Below are positions 1 to 5,193 of a stretch of 7,167 nucleotides of DNA, piece by piece (within the stretch, counting starts at the first letter, position 1; every line of letters begins with the position of its first letter). The notes beneath the pieces were generated by a model that was not told where the DNA came from, ran no database searches, and saw only the letters and a list, made by a program, of their open reading frames with translations. The DNA comes from Sulfitobacter sp. (GTDB lineage: Bacteria > Pseudomonadota > Alphaproteobacteria > Rhodobacterales > Rhodobacteraceae): assembly GCA_026421135.1 (NCBI GenBank), contig JAPKCR010000101.1, positions 1 through 7,167 on the forward strand. The letters are read 5' to 3'. A program made the translations under genes and the position numbers.

Positions 1-445
1 GCAAATGGGTGCCGACGGCCCCTCGCCTGTCCAAATGGCCGACAAATTGAAAGGTCGCAAGGTCGTAGTATTCGCGGTTCCCGGTGCTTTCACGCCCACC
101 TGTCACTCCGCGCACGTGCCCAGTTTTATCCGCACCAAAGACCAGTTTGCGGCCAAGGGCGTAGACGAAATTATTTGCGTGTCCGTCAATGACCCCTTTG
201 TAATGCAGGCATGGGGCGATGCGACAGGTGCTTCGGCTGCGGGAATCACAATGTTGGCTGATGGCAACAGCGCCTTTACCAAAGCGATTGGCATGGATTT
301 CACAGCCGAACCTGTTGGCCTGATGGCACGGTCCAAGCGCTATGCGATGCTGGTTGACGACGGCAAAGTAAGCCTGTTCCAAGCCGAGGAAAGCCCCGGT
401 GTGTGCGAAACATCCGGTGGCGAGGCTCTACTGGACAACATGTAA
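1..445 (+). CDS. Peroxiredoxin, PrxII/Prx5 type (5'-truncated by window edge)
   Basis: This is a thiol peroxidase that reduces hydrogen peroxide and organic hydroperoxides in the cytoplasm; family members use glutathione/glutaredoxin or thioredoxin as reductant. The reading frame is open to the left edge (CAA at 2-4 is in frame), so the ATG at 5 is probably internal and, judging from remembered relatives of about 160 residues, roughly 15 residues are missing. Counting from that ATG, the active-site motif PGAFTPTC puts the peroxidatic cysteine at residue 33. A second cysteine at residue 58 gives the C-X24-C spacing of type II peroxiredoxins, so it is the likely resolving cysteine. A third cysteine (134, in SPGVCETSGGEAL) is near the C-terminus. 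The gene ends with TAA and is followed 24 bp later by a strong terminator. Its promoter is outside the window. Family assignment is very secure; the reductant is inferred. Confidence 0.96.
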   Translation, partial: QMGADGPSPVQMADKLKGRKVVVFAVPGAFTPTCHSAHVPSFIRTKDQFAAKGVDEIICVSVNDPFVMQAWGDATGASAAGITMLADGNSAFTKAIGMDFTAEPVGLMARSKRYAMLVDDGKVSLFQAEESPGVCETSGGEALLDNM

Positions 446-469
446 TTGACCCTTAGGTCCTGAACGCGC

Positions 470-506
470 AACGCAGCCCTCCGATACCGGGGGGCTGCGT
501 TTTTTC
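470..506 (+). terminator. Rho-independent terminator of the peroxiredoxin gene
   Basis: The arms AACGCAGCCC (470-479) and GGGCTGCGTT (492-501) are perfectly complementary. The stem extends inward by one T-G wobble and two C-G pairs, leaving a 6-nt loop (483-488). A T-rich tract starts at 501 and continues as TTTTTTCTCTTTT. On the minus strand the same stem is not followed by a T-run, so it is a good terminator for the peroxiredoxin and only a possible weak barrier for the convergent minus-strand operon, for which I see no other terminator. Confidence 0.92.
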
Positions 507-523
507 TCTTTTAGTAAAGTGTG

Positions 524-829
524 TTACTTCGCCTGCCCCATCAATCCATCCATCTTGCGCGCCAACTTGGCGTCCAGCGCGCTTAGTCCGTCCACATCGT
601 GAGTGGTAAGCGTCACAATCACTTTGTTGTAAACATTTTCCCATTCGGGGTGGTGCCCCCATTTTTCAGCCCAGATCGCGGCGCGGGTCATCCAGCCAAA
701 TGCGTCGGCAAAATCGTTGAACTTGAACGTCTTGATGATCGCATCCCGGCCATCAACCATTTCCCAGCCTGTCGCAAACAAAGGGGCGAGGACGGTTTTC
801 CGGGTCTCATCGCTTAATTTTTCGCTCAT
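524..829 (-). CDS. 4a-hydroxytetrahydrobiopterin dehydratase (pterin-4a-carbinolamine dehydratase, PCD/DCoH family)
   Basis: The enzyme dehydrates 4a-hydroxytetrahydropterin to quinonoid dihydropterin, recycling the cofactor of aromatic amino acid hydroxylases in the cytoplasm. The 101-residue length is normal for the family. The signature is clear: E55-K-W-G-H59-H60-P61, then W63 and Y67, H77 in TTHD and D86; H59, H60 and H77 correspond to the catalytic histidines. The ATG at 829-827 overlaps the TGA of the upstream acyltransferase gene (ATGA), and AAGGAG stands 5 nt before it, so it is both translationally coupled and has a strong site of its own. It is the last gene of the four-gene operon. 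No phenylalanine hydroxylase is visible nearby, so the pterin-dependent partner is unknown; members of this family have also been linked to other pterin roles. The assignment rests on motif and length. Confidence 0.95.
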   Translation of the reverse strand: MSEKLSDETRKTVLAPLFATGWEMVDGRDAIIKTFKFNDFADAFGWMTRAAIWAEKWGHHPEWENVYNKVIVTLTTHDVDGLSALDAKLARKMDGLMGQAK

Positions 830-2013
830 TGTTGCTCCTTAATATTCGCCCGCTTAAATGGGCCATAGTCTGTAAGTATCTCGATCTCTTCATCCACTGC
901 GGCGCGTTCCTGTCGCAGAAAGTCGCCCACAGCGCGTGCAAAACCTTCGTCGCGCATCCAGTGCAGAGACCATGTTGCGGTTGGCAGATAGCCACGCGCC
1001 AATTTGTGTTCGCCTTGCGCACCTGCCTCTACGGTTGCCAACTTCATATCGATCGCGATGTCGATTGCGCGGTAATAGCACAGTTCGAAATGTAGGAACG
1101 GATGGTGCTCGCTGCACCCCCAGTATCGCCCAAATAACGCGTCAGCCCCGATAAAATTCAACGCACCGGCGACCCACCGCCCATCGCGCTGCGCCAGCAC
1201 CAGCGCCAAATCATCGCGAAGCGTTTCGTGGGCAATGTCAAAAAACTGTCTTGTCAGATAAGGCGTGCCCCATTTTCGCGCCCCGGTGTCTTGATAAAAT
1301 TTCCAAAACGCGTCCCAGTGTTCAGGTTCGATCTGGTCGCCTGTGAAGGTTTCAATCGTTCCGCCAAACTCCTGCGCCTGCAGGCGTTCTTTTCGGATGT
1401 TTTTGCGTTTTCGTGAACTGAGCGTGGCAAGAAAACCGTCAAAATCGGCATAGTCATGGTTTCGCCAATGAAACTGCTGGCTTTTACGCGCCATCAGGCC
1501 AAGATCTTGGGCCGCTATCGCCTCGGCTTCGGTGCAGAACGTAACGTGAAGAGATGACAAGCCGTTGTTGTCGGTCAGCTGCACAGCGCCTTGGATCAGC
1601 GCGGCCATAGCTGCGGCCTCGAACCCCGGTCGGGACAAAAAGCGACGTCCGGTTGCGGGGGTGTGGGGCACAGCTATTTGCAACTTAGGGTAATAGCGCC
1701 CGCCTGCGCGTTCCAGCGCATGGGCCCAGCTGTGGTCAAAGATGTATTCACCCTGACTATGAGACTTGGCATACATCGGCGCGACGCCGATTATCTGGCC
1801 ATCGATGGCCGCTGTCAGGTATTGCGGCTGCCAGCCTGTACCAGGGCCAACGCTGCCGCTGTCCTCCAATGCGGAAAGAAAGCGATAGGTGGTGAACGGG
1901 TCATTCGGCCGCGCGCCATCCTTGGCTTCGGGGCAAGCGCAGGCATCCCATGCGGCCTGACCGATGTCGGCAATCTTGGGGAATATTCTAATTTCGACTT
2001 CTTGTGCGCTCAT
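826..2013 (-). CDS. GNAT/FemAB-like acyltransferase of the PF04339 (formerly DUF482) family
   Basis: Predicted cytoplasmic acyltransferase with a GNAT/FemAB-like fold; substrate unknown. Numbered from the ATG at 2013 (395 residues), the N-terminal half carries the conserved block [24 protein letters not shown] (88-111, abbreviated here by its ends), the middle has a basic stretch [11 protein letters not shown] (about 202-212), and the C-terminal half has [13 protein letters not shown] and [14 protein letters not shown] (329-342), typical of this family as I remember it. The frame stays open to a TTG at 2067 whose first bases form TTGA with the stop of the upstream gene, giving 18 extra residues. 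I prefer the ATG because remembered homologues begin close to EVEIRIF, and CGGGAT lies at a usable distance before it, whereas no Shine-Dalgarno precedes the TTG. It ends in an ATGA overlap with the dehydratase gene. No signal peptide or membrane segment is seen. Family call is strong, function open. Confidence 0.9.
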   Translation of the reverse strand: MSAQEVEIRIFPKIADIGQAAWDACACPEAKDGARPNDPFTTYRFLSALEDSGSVGPGTGWQPQYLTAAIDGQIIGVAPMYAKSHSQGEYIFDHSWAHALERAGGRYYPKLQIAVPHTPATGRRFLSRPGFEAAAMAALIQGAVQLTDNNGLSSLHVTFCTEAEAIAAQDLGLMARKSQQFHWRNHDYADFDGFLATLSSRKRKNIRKERLQAQEFGGTIETFTGDQIEPEHWDAFWKFYQDTGARKWGTPYLTRQFFDIAHETLRDDLALVLAQRDGRWVAGALNFIGADALFGRYWGCSEHHPFLHFELCYYRAIDIAIDMKLATVEAGAQGEHKLARGYLPTATWSLHWMRDEGFARAVGDFLRQERAAVDEEIEILTDYGPFKRANIKEQQ

Positions 2014-2063
2014 GCGGATATCCCGGTTGCCATGGGTCTTATCTGTGGCCAAAGCGCCGGGGT

Positions 2064-2825
2064 TCAAGCGGGTCGCAAAGCGTCATAGCCCTCAAATGTG
2101 ATATTGTCTGCGTATTGCCGCGCTGTCGCTTCCATTTCTGCGCTAAGGACTGTCCAGCAGTTCACCATTGCGCCGGCCTTTCTCAACTCGGTCACACGAG
2201 GGCGCGACAGGTCGTCCACCTCGTGACTGATAAAGGACGCGCCCGTCCGATCATAATCAGGTATCTCACGTAGGTGGTCGCAGGTTGCCTTTGGCAGCGG
2301 CCAATCCGCATAGCGATAAGCGCTGGTGACGATCCCCCGCGTTAGATCCGGCGCAAGCTGGGCCATTCTGGCGACGGAATGCGGATTAAACGACATTACT
2401 GCCACATCGCCGGCGTACCCCTGCAAGGCGCGAGCTGTTGCGACTTCAAGCGGGCCAATCGCGTCGCCCATTTCACCATCCTGATCCTTGATTTCGACCA
2501 GCAGTGGGACGCGTCCATCGATCAACGTCAAAATTTGCGGCAGGGTTTGAATGGTGTCTGCGCCGCCTTTCAACTTGATCAATGCCAGCGCGTCGGCCGT
2601 GCGCTGCTGAACTGGACCTGCTTCAGCGGTCAGCCGGTCCAGCGCATAGTCATGGAAAACCATTGCATGGCCATCCGAACTTAGCTGGACATCCAATTCA
2701 ATCGCATACCCACGTTCAATCGCCGCACTAAACGCGGCCGGGCTGTTTTCAGGCCGGCCCGCGTTTAGATCGTGAAAGCCTCGGTGGGCATATGGGGCTT
2801 TTACAAGCGCAGCAGGAAAGGTCAT
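2064..2825 (-). CDS. Glycerophosphodiester phosphodiesterase (GDPD family, UgpQ-like)
   Basis: The enzyme hydrolyses glycerophosphodiesters (deacylated phospholipids) to sn-glycerol 3-phosphate and an alcohol. The 253-residue protein is a single metal-dependent TIM barrel. The expected motifs are present in order: H14-R15-G, E26-N27-S with A31-F32, E43-L-D45 followed by S50-D-G, the catalytic H58-D59, E111-I-K113 and N222-C-W224-T-V. These correspond to the general acid/base histidines and the metal ligands of the family. The last motif, often GVDGIITDxP, is replaced by YADNITFEGY, a modest departure. There is no signal peptide, so it is probably cytoplasmic like UgpQ rather than periplasmic like GlpQ. 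ATG at 2825 overlaps the RidA stop (ATGA) and has only a weak Shine-Dalgarno, suggesting translational coupling. No ugp transporter is adjacent, so the exact substrate is not fixed by context. Confidence 0.95.
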   Translation of the reverse strand: MTFPAALVKAPYAHRGFHDLNAGRPENSPAAFSAAIERGYAIELDVQLSSDGHAMVFHDYALDRLTAEAGPVQQRTADALALIKLKGGADTIQTLPQILTLIDGRVPLLVEIKDQDGEMGDAIGPLEVATARALQGYAGDVAVMSFNPHSVARMAQLAPDLTRGIVTSAYRYADWPLPKATCDHLREIPDYDRTGASFISHEVDDLSRPRVTELRKAGAMVNCWTVLSAEMEATARQYADNITFEGYDALRPA

Positions 2826-3280
2826 TTGATTTCGAAGATACCTTCGATTTCGACGGCAACGCCTAAGGGCAAAGATGCTGCAGAAACCGCTGACCGAGCG
2901 TGCCGCCCAGCATCACCCAATGCTTCAACCAAGAAGTCGGACGCGCCATTGATCACCTTGGGTTGATCCGTGAAATCGGCGGTAGAGTTCACAAAGCCTG
3001 TTAGTTTCACCACGCGCACCAGACGTTCAATATCGCCATCGCAGGCAGCTTTGACTTGGGCTAACAGGCTGATTGCGCAGGTTTTTGCGGCGGCCGCACC
3101 GGCTGCTACATCCATTGTATCGCCCAGCTTACCAAGGATCAGACCGTCCGGGCCATTCGAAATCTGACCAGAAATATACACGATATTCCCCGTTTTGACG
3201 AAAGGCACATAGTTGGCCGCAGGGGCAGGCGCGTCCGGCAATGTGACGCCAAGGTTGCTTAGGCGTTTGGTGATGCTCAT
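2822..3280 (-). CDS. RidA-family (YjgF/YER057c/UK114) protein, probable enamine/imine deaminase
   Basis: RidA proteins are small trimeric enzymes that hydrolyse reactive 2-aminoacrylate-type enamine/imine intermediates released by PLP enzymes, protecting other PLP enzymes. This 152-residue member has VYISGQIS (about 34-41) and a C-terminal block with R129 in HARSAV and E144 in VEIEG. The 15-residue spacing equals that of Arg105 and Glu120 of E. coli RidA, so the substrate-binding arginine is kept. It is longer than E. coli RidA (about 128 residues), mainly by an N-terminal extension and an alanine-rich helix (AAGAAAAKTCA), matching the longer 'YjgF-like 1' subgroup, for which activity is less well established. 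ATG at 3280 is preceded by AAAGGA about 8 nt upstream. It is the first gene of the minus-strand operon and overlaps the next gene by 4 nt. Confidence 0.93.
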   Translation of the reverse strand: MSITKRLSNLGVTLPDAPAPAANYVPFVKTGNIVYISGQISNGPDGLILGKLGDTMDVAAGAAAAKTCAISLLAQVKAACDGDIERLVRVVKLTGFVNSTADFTDQPKVINGASDFLVEALGDAGRHARSAVSAASLPLGVAVEIEGIFEIK

Positions 3281-3350
3281 GGGGTTTTTCCTTTGAAGTC
3301 ATATAGATTTTGAGTTCACGTTAACGCCGCGCCGACCAAACTGAAAGGGG

Positions 3351-3379
3351 TCAATAATCAGCAGATACACACTGCTCAA
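3351..3379 (-). promoter_or_regulatory. Weak candidate promoter for the RidA-led operon
   Basis: On the minus strand, TTGAGC (3379-3374) is separated by 17 bp from TATTGA (3356-3351). The -35 matches the consensus at 4 of 6 positions and the -10 at only 3 of 6, so this is the best of several poor candidates. It would leave a leader of roughly 65 nt before the ATG at 3280, with an imperfect palindrome (GTTCACGTTAAC, 3314-3325) inside it. Inference only. Confidence 0.22.
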
Positions 3380-3492
3380 GATTGAATTTCACCGTTGAAA
3401 GTTAAGTTTCTGAATGCATGGGCCGCCCCATAGCGTGCGAAATTCCTGCTGCTGCCTTGGGACCGTAATGGTAAAAGTTTCCACGACCTAAG

Positions 3493-3828
3493 GTGTTCTG
3501 CGGAAGCTTACATTCCCTACTTTGGTCACGGGCCTTGCAGCGTGTAGTGGTTCGTTCAATGTGTCGTTCAGGGCTTGGACTGGCAGCATGGCGTCTTGCA
3601 ATCGACCCGATTCTTGGGTTTGCAGGCATGGTTGACGCGGCCAGCGAATTTATCGGCGGCCAGATCAAGGTCGAAGCTGCGCGAAAAATCAAACTCGGCT
3701 ACGAAATCAAGACGACCGCTTGTTGCAAGGGCGAGAACCCGATTGATGTGATCTATCTTGTGTCTGACAAGTCTGGCCAGCGTCAGTCATTTAACATGTT
3801 CCTTGAGGGCGTGTACCAGCTCTGTTGA
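3493..3828 (+). CDS. Hypothetical open frame, probably a surviving segment of a decayed gene
   Basis: I do not recognise this product. The frame opens at a GTG (3493); ATGs at 3559 and 3628 are alternatives, and none has a convincing Shine-Dalgarno. The part from 3628 on (66 residues, beginning MVDAASEFIGGQIKVEAARK) looks most coding-like: roughly two thirds of its codons end in G or C, as in neighbouring genes, and it contains a CC pair (TTACCKGENP) and a beta-like segment DVIYLVSDKSGQRQSF. The 22-45 residues before it look poorer, with basic and cysteine-rich shadow-like composition. The frame stops at TGA 3826-3828, but coding-like sequence continues in another frame, so I treat it mainly as part of the pseudogene listed separately. 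It could instead be a small intact orphan gene. No membrane segment is obvious. Confidence 0.3.
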   Translation: MFCGSLHSLLWSRALQRVVVRSMCRSGLGLAAWRLAIDPILGFAGMVDAASEFIGGQIKVEAARKIKLGYEIKTTACCKGENPIDVIYLVSDKSGQRQSFNMFLEGVYQLC

Positions 3829-4046
3829 CCGAAAAAATGAGATCAGATCGATGCTGGACTAGCGCGATGGCGATCTAGACGCAGAACGGTTGCGCCTTGT
3901 TGCAGATGCGCCACGATTTTTTCTATCCAGCGTGGGTCGTTCGGCACAAAGATCTAAACTCCGAGTTGCTATCGGTCTCGCGCAGTACCCTGAATGTCGT
4001 CTCGCAAGCCGCTGAAAATATGCAAGATCCCCTGATTGACACGTAA
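3498..4046 (+). pseudogene. Candidate decayed gene, possibly of a small lipoprotein, with stop and frameshifts
   Basis: Coding-like stretches succeed one another in different frames. (a) From 3498 one frame reads LRKLTFPTLVTGLAAC, shaped like a lipoprotein signal peptide with an LAAC lipobox but starting at CTG, after AAGG at 3490-3493. (b) The 3628-3828 frame is coding-like up to about 3815. (c) A second frame then reads SSVDRKNEIRSMLD, an in-frame TAG (3860-3862), and RDGDLDAERLRLVADAP up to a run of six Ts (3917-3922). (d) After dropping one T, the third frame continues as FYPAWVVRHKDLNSELLSV and on to TAA at 4044-4046. Stitched together this gives roughly 180 residues. Segment (d) can also be read alone as a 46-residue ORF from ATG 3906, without a Shine-Dalgarno. 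I do not recognise the family. The link between (a) and (b) is the weakest part. Confidence 0.38.
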
Positions 4047-4085
4047 AGCGCCGGCCAAAACCCCAGAACCTGTCACGTCAACCAT

Positions 4086-4115
4086 ATTACAAACGAGTAA
4101 TTCTCACTTTATACA
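4086..4115 (+). promoter_or_regulatory. Candidate promoter of the DUF481 gene
   Basis: ATTACA (4086-4091, 4 of 6 matches to the -35 consensus) and TATACA (4110-4115, 4 of 6 to the -10) are 18 bp apart. Transcription would begin near 4122, giving a leader of about 105 nt. Both copies of the ACGAGTAATTC repeat fall within this promoter: one in the spacer, one overlapping the end of the -10 and the predicted start site. A consensus TTGACA at 4036-4041 has no matching -10 and was not chosen. Confidence 0.35.
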
Positions 4116-4125
4116 CGAGTAATTC
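4093..4125 (+). repeat. Paired 11-bp direct repeat, ACGAGTAATTC, probable regulator binding sites
   Basis: ACGAGTAATTC occurs exactly at 4093-4103 and again at 4115-4125, a 22-bp period, or about two helical turns, with an 11-bp gap. This same-face, direct-repeat geometry is typical of sites bound by OmpR/PhoB-type response regulators. The repeats sit about 100-135 bp before the DUF481 start and overlap its candidate promoter, so repression, or activation of another start site, are both possible. The repeat is seen directly; the function is inferred. Confidence 0.55.
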
Positions 4126-4210
4126 AAATTTCTCTTCCCGCCCCCCCTATCCTAAATGAAGTCTCAGCAGAGATGCTCCTTACCCACTCCCTGGGTTCGG
4201 TCACTTCTAA

Positions 4211-4224
4211 GGGAAAGGATTCCC
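4211..4224 (+). promoter_or_regulatory. Leader hairpin with the DUF481 Shine-Dalgarno in its loop
   Basis: GGGAA (4211-4215) and TTCCC (4220-4224) are perfectly complementary around the tetraloop AGGA (4216-4219), which is the core of the Shine-Dalgarno AAAGGA, 7 nt before the ATG at 4227. This is the site that decides the start. Upstream, TCCTT at 4177-4181 is complementary to AAGGA (4215-4219), and ACCCA/TGGGT (4182-4186/4192-4196) can form another small hairpin, so alternative leader structures are possible. Confidence 0.4.
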
Positions 4225-4226
4225 AA

Positions 4227-5081
4227 ATGAATCAGTTCATGAAAGTTTCGGCGGTTTCCGTAATCGCACTGATGGCTGCCGCCCCAGTATTCGCCCAGCA
4301 ACGCGCTTTGGGCCTTGAGACACTTAATACACAAATCGACGACATCAATCGTGATGTTGAAACCGACTTGGCACGTGGCAACGACGCAGAGCGTTTCGGC
4401 CCCAATGGCGTAGCACAAGGCTGGCGCGGTTCGTTCGCTTTGTCCGCATCGGGCACAAGCGGCAACACAGACAACGGTGAAGTAACCGGTGCTGGTCGTT
4501 TGACATATGGTATCGGCAGCTGGAACCACCTGGTTGGTTTTGCGATCGAATACGGTGAAGCCAATGGCCAAAAGAACGAAGAAAAGTTCTTTGGTACCTA
4601 TGAAGGCAGCCGCTATTTCTCTGACCAGTTCTATGCGTTTGGTTTGGCCCGTTACCAGTACGATGGCTATCTGACAGACAACGCCGGTGCACAGATCCCC
4701 GGCTCTGAAACAGATGCGTTCTTGGGCTTTGGTCCTGGCTACCGTGCGATCAACAACGAAGGTCAAACATGGCGCATCCAAGCGGGCCCGGGCGTTCGTT
4801 ATTACAAAGACGTAACCGGCAATTCTGAAACCGAAGTCGGTGCCATCGCATCTTCGCGTTACTTCTATGCCTTCAACGACACAATGTCGTTCACCATGGA
4901 CACAGACGTCGTCAGCTCCAAGGTAAACACAGTTCTGTCGAACGATGCGGGCATCAACTACAAATTGTCTGACAACCTGTCGACACGCGTCAGCTACCGT
5001 ACCGACTACAACACCGATCCTATTGGTGCCTTGAAATCCACAGACAACACATTGGGTGTGTCCTTGGTACTTGGCTTCTAA
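4227..5081 (+). CDS. DUF481-family outer-membrane beta-barrel protein (YdiY-like)
   Basis: Predicted outer-membrane protein of the DUF481 family (the YdiY 'salt-induced outer membrane protein' group); its substrate or role is unknown. Of 284 residues, 1-23 form a signal peptide (MNQFMKV, hydrophobic core, cleavage after VFA before QQ). Residues 24-65 are a polar, probably helical linker (LETLNTQIDDINRDVETDLA). The barrel starts at W66-R-G-S-F with the family hallmark SGTSGNTDN (75-83), followed by alternating aromatic strands, and ends in LGF: a C-terminal phenylalanine is the usual outer-membrane insertion signal. The frame is open back to an ATG at 4173, but that start has no Shine-Dalgarno and would bury the signal peptide, while ATG 4227 has AAAGGA at 7 nt. 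The narrow codon choice (GGC/GGT, AAC, GAC, CGT) suggests high expression. It is monocistronic, with paired repeats upstream and a strong terminator downstream. Confidence 0.92.
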   Translation: MNQFMKVSAVSVIALMAAAPVFAQQRALGLETLNTQIDDINRDVETDLARGNDAERFGPNGVAQGWRGSFALSASGTSGNTDNGEVTGAGRLTYGIGSWNHLVGFAIEYGEANGQKNEEKFFGTYEGSRYFSDQFYAFGLARYQYDGYLTDNAGAQIPGSETDAFLGFGPGYRAINNEGQTWRIQAGPGVRYYKDVTGNSETEVGAIASSRYFYAFNDTMSFTMDTDVVSSKVNTVLSNDAGINYKLSDNLSTRVSYRTDYNTDPIGALKSTDNTLGVSLVLGF

Positions 5082-5087
5082 GACAGA

Positions 5088-5140
5088 CTGTCATTTGGTT
5101 TCGGGCGGGTTTGTTACCTCGGACCGCCCGAGCCTGACAG
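5088..5140 (+). other. Large 3' hairpin after the DUF481 gene
   Basis: TCGGGCGG (5101-5108) pairs perfectly with CCGCCCGA (5124-5131) around a 15-nt loop, and CTGTCA (5088-5093) can pair outside it with TGACAG (5135-5140). No T-run follows, so this is not itself an intrinsic terminator; it could protect the mRNA 3' end or support the terminator just downstream. GACAG also occurs at 5082-5086, next to CTGTC at 5088-5092, so an alternative pairing partner exists. Confidence 0.5.
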
Positions 5141-5144
5141 AAAG

Positions 5145-5176
5145 GGGAGATTGGGTTTAACCCAGTCTCCCTTTTT
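5145..5176 (+). terminator. Rho-independent terminator of the DUF481 gene
   Basis: GGGAGATTGGG (5145-5155) pairs with CCCAGTCTCCC (5161-5171) over 11 bp with one G-T wobble and a TTTAA loop, followed immediately by TTTTT (5172-5176). It lies 18 bp from the stop of the convergent PBP gene. On the minus strand the stem is followed by CCCCTTT only, so it may act in both directions but is best for the plus strand. Confidence 0.92.
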
Positions 5177-5193
5177 CACATTTTGGGGTGGGG

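Noticed and set aside
1591..2088. A 165-residue plus-strand open frame antisense to the acyltransferase and the end of the GDPD gene
   Set aside because: It is a shadow of well-supported genes, with no Shine-Dalgarno and no recognisable protein features.
3418..3431. Small hairpin ATGGG-CCGC-CCCAT in the gap between the RidA gene and the candidate pseudogene
   Set aside because: The stem is only 5 bp, no T-run follows on either strand, and it is not placed to affect a known gene.
3402..3692. A 96-residue minus-strand open frame in the region upstream of RidA
   Set aside because: Its composition is arginine-, proline- and histidine-rich and shadow-like. The opposite strand has better coding signals from 3628 on.
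4036..4041. A perfect TTGACA -35 box upstream of the DUF481 gene
   Set aside because: No acceptable -10 lies 16-19 bp downstream; the sequence there is C-rich. It also lies in the last codons of the candidate pseudogene.
3493..4046. Remnant of an insertion sequence
   Set aside because: I found no recognisable transposase motif, no terminal inverted repeats and no target-site duplication around the stretch.
4173..4226. Upstream in-frame ATG giving an 18-residue longer DUF481 protein
   Set aside because: It has no ribosome site and would put a polar stretch before an otherwise standard signal peptide; the ATG at 4227 has AAAGGA at 7 nt.
4164..4781. A 205-residue minus-strand open frame opposite the DUF481 gene
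   Set aside because: It is antisense to a gene with a clear signal peptide, family motif and biased codons. The long opening follows from that codon bias, and its product is cysteine-rich with no recognisable domain.
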